Positions 19,201 to 28,847 of a DNA stretch of 30,000 nt are shown here, piece by piece (the stretch's first letter is position 1; each line of letters starts with the position of its first letter). The notes beneath the pieces are model-generated. The model did no database searches and had not been told where the DNA came from. It worked only from the letters and a program-made list of their open reading frames with translations. The stretch covers positions 1-30,000 of the forward strand of contig JAHBMJ010001291.1 in NCBI GenBank assembly GCA_018398765.1, written 5' to 3'. Source of the DNA: Chromera velia. Its lineage: Eukaryota > Sar > Chromeraceae. Both the position numbers and the translations under genes were made by a program.

Positions 19201-21186
19201 TCTGTGCTCATGAATGCATGCATGCGTGCGTGCGTACCTGCGCGTTTGTGAAAATGTGTGAGGGAGAGGGAGACAGTCAAATTTTGTGTTTGCGGAGAAG
19301 ACAGAACACCATTCTCAGTACGAAATAGACTTTGAGAGAGCCGCAATTTTATGTTGCTGGATTTCAGGAAAAATGAGTCCGTCGTATGTGATGCATGCGT
19401 GCATCCGTGTAGGACTGTCCCGGCAGCTGCGTGCCTGTCCGTCTACCCTTTGTTTCTCTCTGTCTCTGCGTCTCTGTCGGTTTGGTTACCACGGTGGCGC
19501 ATTTGGTTTTTGTGTAAGACGGGGCCTGAGGTCTCTCTCTCCCTTTTCAGATCTGCGATCCTTTGGACGGATCGTTCGGTGCATGTGCCCTTCTTTCCTT
19601 TTCTTCCGTCTTTTTCTTTCTTTCTGTGTGCAGATCTTTTGCCTACCTCCCCTATCGGCCGTCGTTCTCTGCCGGTGGTGATCATCTTCGGGGTTCTCCC
19701 TGTCCAGATGCTTGTGGCAAGGGTGAGTGAGTGAGTGCATGAGTGAGTGAGAGGGTGGGTCCATGGGTGGGGCCGGCTGATTGTCAGAATGTCCGTCCGT
19801 CCACTCAAATCGCATGAGGGACTCAGCAAAACACTCACGATGTAGGGAGGGGCTTTTGGGCCATTCTTTCATTGGGTCCGGTCGATTGTGCGCACAGAGG
19901 CTTCAGGTGTTTTCTCTAGGTTGGAGCCTGAAGGAAGAGCTTTGCATCTAGGGAGAGCAGTCAGTGGGTTTTCTCTTCTTTTTTGTCGTTTTGGGCTGAC
20001 AGGTCGGCGTGGAGATATCCATGCAGGCACACCTCGATCCTCTCACAGATCCAGTTCCCCTCCGTTTCCCTTTGTCCTCTTTCTTTCCACCCGTCTCGAT
20101 CTGCAGATAGCTGGTGTTGCCGCTTGGTGGAGCCTCGAGAGGGCAGATCGGGCATCCGGTCTACTTCTCACCAGAGGCACGACAAAGAAAGGCTCCATTC
20201 TACATGAACATTCCGAACACGAGCAGGGGCACCACCATCTGAAAACGAACGTCCGGGAGACGGGGAGAAAGAAACCCATCGTCAGCTTCGCAGCAGCAGC
20301 CCCGCCTTTAGGCTCCGCTCTCTTCAGCACCCCATGCACCCCCACACCAGTCAGACTACACACAAAAGACACCCCCGACGTCTTTCCTGTCCCCCACCGA
20401 AGTGCTGAGGTCCATTTTCAGCCAAGTGGGTTGATTATCGGGGGTGACGGTGCAGAGGAGGGAGGTGATAGGGGTGATGCCGTCTCAGTTGCGCCTTCCA
20501 TGTCTGTCAGCATGACGGCGACCGATCTCGGCGATCCCCCCCTTATCTGCTGCACTTGCTGTAGTCAGATTCCTTCAACCAACCTGCATCAACCCCCCAC
20601 TAACAAAGCCCTTTCGCCTCCTCCCTGCGACTCTTCTGAAGTGTCAGAGGAAACAAACAATCCCCAAATTAGCCACAGACTTTCAGACGATTCCATTCCG
20701 TCTTCCTCTCTTCCCTCTGAGACTTCCCCCGAGGAATTCAACTCATTCCTCGTCTCTTTCCTGCTGAAGTCAAAGAGACTCAGACACTCTGAAGTCCAGG
20801 CAGCTCTTGCAGAGTTTTCCAGTCGGAAGCTTTGCGCAAATGGAGAGGAGAAGGGAGGGCAGGAGGTGTGCAAGAGACAGACGGGGAGCACTGTGGTGAC
20901 ATGCCGCACGGATTCCCACTGTGAAGACTCAGAGAGAGGCTCTTCGGGAGGCCTTCTTAGTTGCCAGTGGAGCAACCAGGCTGACGAGAGGGTTAGGGGT
21001 GAGAGCAGCATGATGGCGGGTGAGAGAGCGAGAGAGAATTTGTGGCATTCTGACCCTTCTGCTTCACAGCAGCAGCAGCAGCAGCTGCACCATGGGGTGT
21101 CCTCAGGTACTCTCTTTGCTGCCCTGAGTCGCCTCTCTTCAAGTTCCTCTTCGGGGCCTCCGACGGAGATGGTGGAGTCCGACTAG
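16202..21186 (+). CDS. Two-pore-domain K+ channel-like membrane protein lacking GYG filters
   Basis: Seven exons are predicted: 16202-16614, 17043-17103, 17766-17924 (end least certain), 18530-18619, 19089-19173, 19634-19722 and 20107-21186. All phases match and the sum is 658 codons plus stop. A TAA lies in frame just upstream of the ATG. M1 is about residues 122-146, followed by the pore helix after EKWPLWDAFCFSL. M2 is about 180-208 and M3 about 223-246. EQWTVSEGSFFCASL leads the second pore, and M4 is about 282-305. The halves align with each other: FC-x-SL, three residues, T-x-LG, then GR and a Pro. In two-pore channels T-V-G-Y-G lines the selectivity filter, but here the loops read TRLGGVRDP (162-170) and TALGDLLP (266-273). 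Long cytosolic N- and C-terminal tails are predicted, the latter Ser/Pro-rich with a Q6 run. The role is inferred from topology. It could be a diverged non-selective or non-conducting relative, or the splice model could miss a microexon. Confidence 0.55.
17104..17765 (+). other. Intron 2 of the channel-like gene
   Basis: The donor is GTTAGT and the acceptor is ...TGGATGCAG. The 3' part holds a (CCCT)n microsatellite at about 17715-17750. Frames at 17233-17523 and 17511-17999 run through it. A segment near 17255-17325 (SLLTIGMCMAYTTNAQLF) has a faint filter-like look but has no acceptor that would place it correctly. Confidence 0.45.
17925..18529 (+). other. Intron 3 of the channel-like gene
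   Basis: The donor is taken as GTTCGT at 17925. GTGAAT at 17934 or GTTCTG at 17901 would also keep phase 0. The acceptor lies at the end of a TGCATGCATGCATGCAG run (18511-18529). A GGCACTCACCT word occurs twice (about 18329 and 18470). No exon could be placed inside. Confidence 0.4.
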
Positions 21187-22193
21187 GCTGCATGGCTGGG
21201 TGCTTGGTTAGATTTCCATAGGGCGAATCATGGGAGGGGGGGCAAAAAGGAAACGGGCACGGTTGCTGCATGGCTGGTCTCCTTGTCATCTTCCTCAAAA
21301 GTGGCGACGTTGGATCGACGGGAAGAGAGAAGTCGGACGGACGGGATGCAGTCTTCTTTGACAAGACCCTCAAGTGAAACTGCATTTTTTTTGTGACGGG
21401 TTTCATGGAAAGAAATTCTAACTCGAGCGGCCTCCTCTCGAATCTGTACTGCACGAGGTTCTCCAGCTGTCGTTCGTGTGAAACAAACAGACAGCCTGGT
21501 GCCAGTACTATTCCATACAGTGCACTGAGAAACGAAGAGGTAGGGAGAAAGGAGTGCATGCCTCATATGCACACACAGAGACAGGCTACAGCAAATGCTG
21601 AAATACACTCTCATACACTGTCACACTGAAGGGGACAAGTTCAATTGCAGATGTTTCTGGAAATGTGTGTAGAAACCTGATTAGGGAAAAACGTACATTG
21701 AGGCTCTATGCCGCGTTTTTGCCATATTGTCCTAATTGTTCATACTTCACAGGGCGTGAGCGTCTAAATACTAGGAGTCGCACATAGGAAAAAAAATTAG
21801 GCCATCTCGGAGCATCTCTAAGCTAGTCAGCTATTTTTTCTAAAAGTTTTTGCGATTAAGACTCAAATTTAAGAGCCTAGCGAAATATGGTGAAATGCTG
21901 CCCAGAATGCTGCTAAAATTATTAGTTCACATTTTGGTTGTCCGTGGAGAAAGTTAAATATCGAGTAGAGGACATGGGCGTACAAAAACTTACAAAGATA
22001 TACTAGCTAGCATATACTAGCTTTTTAATTAATCAAAAATCTTAGAGTTACTTCCCTAAACCTAAGTGCCACTTAAAAAAATATAATCATGATGATCTCT
22101 ATCTGTAGCATCGTTTTTCAAGAGACCGTCTACGCCTGCGGCATAGATGGTTAAAACACCGTCCAGATATCTGGCTTTGGCTTTCAAGACACC
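21187..22193. other. 3' flank of the channel-like gene, no gene recognised
   Basis: The first ~450 bases have coding-like GC and antisense frames (minus 20993-21559, minus 21228-21614), but these overlap the last exon and carry no motif. From about 21640 the sequence is AT-rich. A direct repeat of ATATACTAGCT lies near 22000. Confidence 0.45.
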
Positions 22194-22201
22194 ATATCTG
22201 A

Positions 22202-23342
22202 CAGGGTTACGATCGCTACCGGCAGTGACCCTTCGCTGCCGGCAATTGCCGGCCTGCCGGCAATGGACATTTCTGACTTAGTCACTGCCGAAAAAAAAAA
22301 AGTAAAAAAATTGGTCTCAAAAAAAAAAATTTTCGCCTGCGGCACAGTTGCTACAAAATGTTTTTAAACTCTTTTATAAGCAATCATAGCATTCTTACAG
22401 CCTCTTGATAATTAATTTTTTTAAAAAAAAATATAAAATATAAAAAATATTGAAAAAAATATATTTATTATCGATGTACTCAAACGTGATAACGTGTTAT
22501 GGTATCACTGTGTCAGTCTGTTACTTAGCGTATAAAAAAAATACGAATATCTTATTTTTATGTTTCAACCTGTGCTCACCCTACAGAAGCTGCTTGGTTC
22601 ACTCTAGGAGGGTTCAAGAATGAACGACTCGAAGGACGCAGTGGAGGTACCATAGAGGTGCTCCCGACCGTCTGGGAGCAGACGGCTGGTTTTGTCTGTC
22701 GCTGATCCCAGCGGAAACTGGGGATAGAAGCATAGCGAGGGCTTCTCTAACGGCCTAAAAAGAACTAGCTGCGACGCTTGCACCATAAAATGATACGGGA
22801 GTGATGGGTGACGCTGGAGGCAAGACCTGGATCCTAAGTGCCCCCAATAGCCCTCCAAGTGCCCCCCCCTCTGAGCTCTTCCTTTCTGAACGACGTACGG
22901 AAGACTAACTGCGGCGATGCACCTTTGTACTGCCAAAGCGAGAGTTTTGAGAACTGCTTTTCCTTTTCTCTCTCTCACTCTGCCTCTCTTGTGAAACGTT
23001 TTTGTCCTCTGACCATGCAGATGGGTTGTAGGAGGTATGAACTTCAAGTACCTCCTTAGACTGTGCCACCTATGATAGAGTGTCACGCACTTCCATGTAC
23101 ACCTATAATCGGACTGTGTAAAACTATATACAGACTGTCACAGTGTTTAAATCTATAAACAGTTTGTGTACAGTGTACATAGACTAACTTCAACAGATAA
23201 TGACCCATAGATTTTATTATTGAACTCTAACTTTCTCTGCCATCAACTGCTAGTCGCTCTGCCGGTAGCGACGAGCTCTGCCAGCAATTGCCGTCCTGCC
23301 GGCAATCGCTCTTCTCTGCTACCAAAAAAAAAAGCAACCCTG
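22202..23342. mobile_element. hAT-like non-autonomous DNA element, 1141 bp
   Basis: The element begins CAGGGTTAC and ends GCAACCCTG, short inverted ends of the CAGGG type common in hAT elements. It is flanked by a perfect 8-bp target duplication, ATATCTGA, at 22194-22201 and 23343-23350. Just inside each end lie palindromic words of the GCCGGCAATTGCCGGC type (22225-22265 and 23265-23310), which look like subterminal binding sites. The interior has long AT-rich and poly-A stretches. It also holds one 160-codon minus-strand frame (22604-23086) with no transposase motif, so the copy would depend on an enzyme encoded elsewhere. Confidence 0.85.
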
Positions 23343-23350
23343 ATATCTGA

Positions 23351-23747
23351 TCCACGCCTGCGGTGCAGACTTTCAAGCTTATCCAAAAATGCGGCTTGAA
23401 CTTTCAAGTGGTAGTTAGGTTCAGAGAGGTCCTTAGCCTGAGAGTTTTTCTTCAGATTTACTTTAATACGTGCAGCTACTTACTAGAGCAGCTCGCAAAT
23501 GAGCCAATTCATTTTTTTGTTGTATAAATCATCCTATAATTAGGATGGAAGCTAAGGAGGGGGGTTTGAAGTTAGGAGCTTAGGCTAGGCCAAGGGGATG
23601 ACGTGCTAAGTACTAGGCTAAGTACCAGGCTAGATGGAGGGGTAGCAAAGATTAGAAAGGGTTCAAAGTAGCAGACTAGTCATCTATAAGGATTAAAGAT
23701 TAATGATTAATGTTCGGAGGATTGGCCTCCCGCCCTAATGCCCTAAT
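23351..23747. other. Spacer, no gene recognised
   Basis: This is AT-leaning sequence between the hAT-like element and the 252-bp repeat. It holds small duplicated words (ACTAGGCTAAGTACCAGGCTA near 23610, GATTAATGATTAATG near 23697) and nothing larger. Confidence 0.5.
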
Positions 23748-23999
23748 GTTGTGTGGTGCCTCAGCTAAGACGTAGCTTGGAAACACACACTTACAAGGTC
23801 TGTCATACAAGGGTTCTGCTTCTAGAGACTGTTATTAACATACGAAAGCTTGACTCACGATTGACTGCATGCATGCGCATGACCTAATTGCAATTCCTTT
23901 AATTACATGTACGAGGTCGCTCGGGATGCGCGCACTTCATACAATCCTGACATACGATTTGTGTGCCGTAGCGCGGATTAAAGGCCTCGCCACGTTACG
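23748..23999. repeat. 252-bp direct repeat, copy 1
   Basis: It begins GTTGTGTGGTGCCTCAGC and ends CCACGTTACG, and is closely matched over the same length at 26412-26663. It contains TGCATGCATGCGCATG near 23865. No target duplication and no TG...CA ends were found, so it is not called an LTR. Class unknown. Confidence 0.8.
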
Positions 24000-24478
24000 T
24001 GCCACCTCTCCCTTGAAGCCACGTCCACGCTGGCTATGTAAGTTCCTCAAATCACTGCTTTTAAACCGAAAGAGCGTGCAACCGGGTCCAGAGAAAACGC
24101 AAAATAAACGATTTTCTCATGCACTCACTTGATCCATCATTGTCACTTCTTTTACTCTCTCTTCTCTTCTTTGTTCTTCTCTTGAAGTTCCCCTTTCTTT
24201 CTTTTTCTTTTTTTTTCTTTTTTTTTTGCACTTCATCAAATCTACATAAATCCCTCCAACTCCTTTGACCTTCACGCACATTCCTTTTATCGTAGGCTTC
24301 ACGCAGGCACTTCACCGTATACCCAGTGTACATGCCCCCTCCCTCTTCAAGACCGCGTCCACGCTCAGTCAGAGAGAGTGTGACGCGCACGAGAACAACA
24401 ACAGAGAAAAAAAATCAGACACAGAAGGGGGGAAAAACATACATCGGTTTAGTAAAATTGTCCTTCCATTCACGGAGT
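24000..24478. other. 3' flank of the 547-residue gene
   Basis: This is downstream of the stop codon of the minus-strand gene. It contains a long plus-strand pyrimidine/T run (24150-24230), which reads as an A-rich stretch in the sense direction of the gene. No clear AATAAA signal was found in that direction. Confidence 0.4.
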
Positions 24479-26167
24479 CTACTGGATGCCACAATACTGC
24501 ATCTCCGACTCGGTTGGCCCTACAACCACCCCCGGCTCTTTCCCATCTGTTTGATCCGAGTCTCCGTTAGCTTGGTGCTGCTGCTCTAATGGAGGTTGTG
24601 GACTGATAGAAGATTGTGCTGAAGTGCGGGCGGTCCGTACGGTCCTCATCTGCCGCACTGCAGGTCTCACTTTTGGCACACACGGCATCATACCCCCTCC
24701 ATTTCCATACGTCTCCCTGTAAAATGTTTCCCCTATCTGCCCACACCCACGACATGCCAAAAGTGCATACCAGTCTGCAGTGCCAATTTCCTGAACATTC
24801 GGAATCAAGTCTTCCCTTCCCAACCGAAAACGAAAAGACACATCCTCCCAATACTCATGCTGGAGTGGATCGCGCAGTGGGACAGTCACTGGCGTCTTTG
24901 GCTTTTCATGAGCTGCCCGCTTCTTCTCTTTTTTCCTGTCCTTCGCCTCCCTTCTCTCTTGCTGACGCCTGGCCTGACGAGACAGTGTCAAACCATCAGA
25001 CGAGACTGCAGGTTCCTCCACTCCTTCATTAATTAGAGGCAGAGGAGACCAAAGGCTGTCCATCTCCTTCTTTCGCCTCACAGCCAACATCTCCTTTTTG
25101 TGCTTTTCCTGCCTCTTTCTCTCCTTTTTCTCTTGGCACTTTTGTTTCTGTCTCTCTATTTTCTGCAGATTTCCACCGTCAAAGTCATTTCTCTACCTAC
25201 CTGTCTCTAAACAGTTGTGTTGCAAAGACGTACTGTGCGGTCTCTGGCTGTGGATTTCCTTTCTCCGCTCCCAACTTCTAACTCCATACAACGACTCAAA
25301 CAGGTCCTTTCCCACACCTCCTTCTTCCTTCCTACTCTTTCCGATCCGGCATAGCTCTATTGGAGTGGGCTCACTCATTTGACCATCCCCTCCGGCAAGA
25401 GCCATCACAGGGGGTCCATCGCAACGATTGAAATCGAAAGTCGTATGAGATATTGGCAATAGCACGCCTCCATCTCCACTCACGGGTACAGGTCCTCCCT
25501 GCACAGGCATTTCCGATCTTATCATTTCTTCCTGCTGGAACGACTGACCAACACGGTTGTTGTCTCCATGCACAGGCTCCTCGGCACGCAAGCCATCGAA
25601 TCCTTCCCCATGAGGCATGTCACTCACTCTCCCATTCCGTGCAGACAAATCGATCTGAGGGTGAGGCAAATTGGTGCCGAACCCCCTCACAGTTCCCTCC
25701 TCCACACAGAATTCCGAGGTAGGGGTACCCGGGAGTATGATGCTACTGCGTGTGGGCTTGCATGCAGGCCTTGAGAAGACGTCTCTTGAATGCCCATTTG
25801 TTTTACTTCCCACCTCTTTCTTTTTCCTCCTTCTTCCCACTGCTGGGTTCTTATTCTTTTGTTTTGGAGACGTTTTGGCAGCAGTTTGACTGCCTGTCGT
25901 CCGCATCCACTCAGCTGCTGTCATCCAACGACTACGCCGAGTCTTTGATTTCTCCTTCAAGGGCGTATCGGTAGACGGCGTCAAGAAGTTCTCCCCCCTC
26001 TCACTGTCAAGGGGACCGGCAATGTCTAAAAGTCTTCGGGCAATCTTTTGGCCTTCTGAAAGCAAAGATTCTCCATCCTCCTGAACTTCCATGAACGAAA
26101 CGGACTTGAACTTGTCAAATTCGCGCAGGCAAGAGAGGAAACGAGCGTATCGGTCAGGTACTGACAT
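24479..26167 (-). CDS. Two-exon gene, 547-residue protein of unknown function
   Basis: Exon 1 runs 26167-25201 (322 codons plus one base) and exon 2 runs 25155-24479. They are joined across a 45-bp intron with donor GTAGGT and acceptor AAAATAG, and the phase fits (1 to 1). A nearer acceptor, ATCTGCAG, would put exon 2 in a different frame. The N-terminal half is polar with basic stretches (KTRRSRW, VGRRRKKKEVG) that could be nuclear-localisation-like. The junction leads into a charged coiled-coil-like run (ERQKQKCQEKKERKRQEK). After it a more ordered segment contains DWYALLACRGCGQIGETFY with two close cysteines. I recognise no family. Start ATG 26167 begins MSVPDRYARFLSCLREFDK. The gene lies between two 252-bp direct repeats, which may have been inserted independently. 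Confidence 0.55.
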
Positions 26168-26411
26168 CTTCTAAAACGAAAACAACGAAATGAACAAACG
26201 GATTGATGACAATCAAAACAAACAAATACAATGACCGATAATGAGACAGCTCTATTCTAGGTACGTTTGTGTAGGGGGTGCGTGCAAAGCTCGGCGCTTG
26301 ACTGCAGTCGAGACAACGCTACAGTGATACACCTGAATGCTGTTCACGACCAGATGGTCAGCGAACTCCCCCTCTTCCTGAGCGGATCGTACCGCTCTGC
26401 CACCATCTAAC

Positions 26412-26663
26412 GTTGTGTGGTGCCTCAGCTAAGACGTAGCTTGGAGACACATACTTATAAGGTCTGTCATACAAGGGTTCTGCTTCTAGAGACTATTATT
26501 GATATACGAAAGCTTGACTCACAATTGACTGCATGCATGCGCATGACCTAATTGCAATTCCCTTAATTGCATGTACGAGGTTGCTCGGGATGCGCGCACT
26601 TCATACAATCTTGACATACGATTTGCGTGCCGTAACGTGGATTGAAGGCCTGGCCACGTTACG
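26412..26663. repeat. 252-bp direct repeat, copy 2
   Basis: This is the same length and orientation as 23748-23999, with scattered substitutions and no net indel. It lies about 245 bp upstream of the start of the 547-residue gene, so it may overlap that gene's promoter region. Confidence 0.8.
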
Positions 26664-27062
26664 AATGCTGAATGTCCGATGTGCGGCTTCCAGGAAAAAC
26701 GCCTAGACGTGTCAGACCTCCCTGGCCAGCCCACACAGGTCTAGCCTGTGCCACGAACGGATTACATTGAACAGTCAATCACCTGCATACGTATACAAGA
26801 GGGCTCATTCCATTCCAAAGCAGGGTTTACAAGGGAACGATCCCAGAATTGCAGATGAACGGCTTGAAGCGAGTTCCAAAACCTCCTAACATCCCATCCT
26901 CCACCTTTTTCCCTCCTCTTTTGCTTCTTTTATATCACTCCACACCCTTTCATACTCTTTAATTCTTCCCTCTCTTTCTTTTTCACTTTTTTAAGTCTCC
27001 TGATGCAGCCTATCTAATTTGCTTCCTAAAGCTTAACTCAAATTGTCTCCCTTTTTTCTTTT
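26664..27062. other. Spacer, no gene recognised
   Basis: Pyrimidine-rich from about 26880 (TTTCCCTCCTCTTTTGC). No coding or structural feature was supported. Confidence 0.5.
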
Positions 27063-27870
27063 CTATTCTTTCACTACCTGTCTTTTCATCATAACATCTT
27101 TCAGAAAGGTATCGATATCCTTGTCGGCCTCATTCAAAAGAAAAGAGAGTAGAGCGATCTTGTTTACCTTCCCTTCACCACCTACTTTCTATCTGCTGCT
27201 ATTTGCAGCTCTCTGTTCTCTTCTTTTCACCGAACTCCAATATGTTATCAAAGCTTGCAAGCAGTCTGCCCTCTCTCCACCATATAGAGGGCATTCAGTG
27301 AGCACATGGATTTCATCTTCGACTGCTTGAATATCAAGCAGGTCAGAGCAAACCATGCATTTCTTTTCTATCAATGGGGTCCCTCTACCTCCTTCTGTTG
27401 AGAACTTCTCCCTGTTTATCTCCAAATTTAATTCTCTTTCCTACCCGAAATGCAGCCCTTCTTCTGTGGACAGGCCAGGGAGCTATCTTTATGTAGCAGA
27501 CGGGAGTTCTCCCTATGTTATCTCTATCTAATAAAATGCTTCTGTCTGTATCTTCTCTATTTTTGCTGTTGTGAAGCCATAGATTTAGGCGATTTCCGTT
27601 AGATAGAGACGCATGAATAGGATGCATGATGCCTTCTCTCAGCTCTTCCCTCTCGGCCCTTTCTCTTTTCTGCACTGACCTCTCAACTCTCTCTACAAAT
27701 GCTTCCTTTTTCCTCTTTGTAATTTCTTCTTTTTTCAGTGTTTCTATCCACCTTACTATTCTGTCTCTTCTCTCAAAGGAAGGTTGTCTACCTGCAGCTT
27801 CTGGTTCTTTTCCTATCTGGAAGGGATGGCTTCTTGTCTCTATGAAAAGTGTTTCGACACATTTCTTCAA
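27063..27870 (-). pseudogene. Non-LTR retrotransposon C-terminal region, frameshifted
   Basis: The minus strand reads through two or three frames in order. First comes 27870-27385, with a basic helical part and RRRAAFRVGKRIK. A frameshift near 27425 leads into EINREKFSTEGGRGTPLIEK, then CMVC...VEDEIHVLTECPLYGGER. After a further stop, KIALLSFLLNEADKDIDTFL runs to a stop at 27063. The C-x2-C...E-x-H-x4-C pattern followed by PLY...R is the zinc-knuckle-like C-terminal signature of many LINE-like reverse transcriptases. No reverse transcriptase core (YxDD) is present, so this is a 3' fragment with frame breaks. It may belong to the same kind of element as the endonuclease piece at 1-404. Confidence 0.6.
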
Positions 27871-28324
27871 GTGGGGAAAAAAATGAAAATAGGCTATGAT
27901 CTAGCTAGTCATATAGTAACGTACTTAACTGTAAACTTGATGCCAGTGTCTAGGCCAGTGTATTATGAACTTAGAATCTACGAATCTTCTAAACGCTTCC
28001 CATAAATGTTTTGCTCTAATGCCATAGCTAGTTTGGGCTAGGAATGCCGCTTCTTTGCTGCTGGACTCGGAGTAGCCAGTTTCCATTAATTCTATTCCAT
28101 TCAAAGTAGTAGAAAGTAGAAATCGGACGCGCACGTTCATCACCCTACTGGCTGCATGACCTAGCTGACGGCTTCATCGTTTTTTGTTTCTGCTGAAAGA
28201 CTACAAACAGCAACAACAACTTGATTGAAAAACATTCGAGACGTAAGAGCATATGATTTGCTTACAAGGCCGCGAGGCGCTTCCCAGTCCAAGAGGCTGC
28301 CAGCAATTTGATCTTTAACTGGAC
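27871..28324. other. Spacer, no gene recognised
   Basis: Small frames on both strands (plus 27784-28005, minus 27925-28143, minus 28161-28373) have no motif or exon support. Confidence 0.5.
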
Positions 28325-28797
28325 TCAGGCCGCACCCGTAGATTTTGACCCGCAGATTTTGCACGTGGGCCATAGATTTTACCGATTAACCCGTGGATTT
28401 AGCCGATTTTGGGCGTGGATTTTACAAAAAAAATGGTAAAATCTACGGATCATTTTTTTTTTGGACCGTGAGTTGACCCGTAGATTTTGCATAACCCGTA
28501 GATTTTTCAATGCAAAATCTACGACCCAAAATCCACATATGGAATCCGATTTTCATTTTAGCAAAATCTACGTTCAGATTTTTTTGGTCCCAAAACATTC
28601 ATGTCGACCCGTAGATTTTGCATTTTTTCAAAGTGACCCATGGATTTTGCATTACGACCAGTAGATTTTTTTGTCAAAATCCGCGTATACAAAAAAACAA
28701 AAAATAATAAAATCTATGGTGCAAAATCTACAGGTTGTGCAAAATCTACGGCCCAAGTGCAAAATCTGCGGGTCAAAATCTGCAGGTGCGGCCTGGG
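28325..28797. mobile_element. Fold-back/MITE-like element built from CGTAGATTTTGCA words
   Basis: The left arm starts CTCAGGCCGCACCCGTAG and the right arm, reverse-complemented, starts CCCAGGCCGCACCTGCAG. The arms match over about 55 bases with few differences. Internally the word CCGTAGATTTTGCA and variants recur about 16 times, mostly direct in the left two-thirds and mostly inverted (TGCAAAATCTACGG) in the right third. The transcript of either strand could fold into a long imperfect hairpin. It lies about 50 bases beyond the proposed stop of the CCCH gene. No clear target duplication was seen. Confidence 0.75.
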
Positions 28798-28847
28798 GAT
28801 GTTTCGGATGCAGCTGCCCAGTGCTTGAAGTTGCGAGATCAAGTAAA

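Noticed and set aside
19370-19392. Small exon after GGATTTCAG in the channel-like gene
   Set aside because: It would give T-A-L-G-G-K-M-S-P, but its exit phase does not fit the M4 exon, whereas joining 19173 directly to 19634 fits and gives D-L-L-P-T-S followed by the helix.
19888-20106. 5' part of the 432-codon plus-strand frame ending at 21186
   Set aside because: The phase-0 acceptor at 20106 joins correctly to the M4 exon. The upstream part has intron-like pyrimidine-rich sequence and no motif, so the frame is probably open by chance.
22604-23086. 160-codon minus-strand frame inside the hAT-like element
   Set aside because: No hAT dimerisation or catalytic motif and no supporting exon signals, so it is not reported as a gene.
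23748-26663. LTR pair around the 547-residue gene
   Set aside because: The ends are not TG...CA, there is no target duplication, and the enclosed gene has no retroelement motif.
28325-28797. CRISPR-like array
   Set aside because: The repeated word occurs in both orientations with irregular spacing and mutations, and the genome is eukaryotic.
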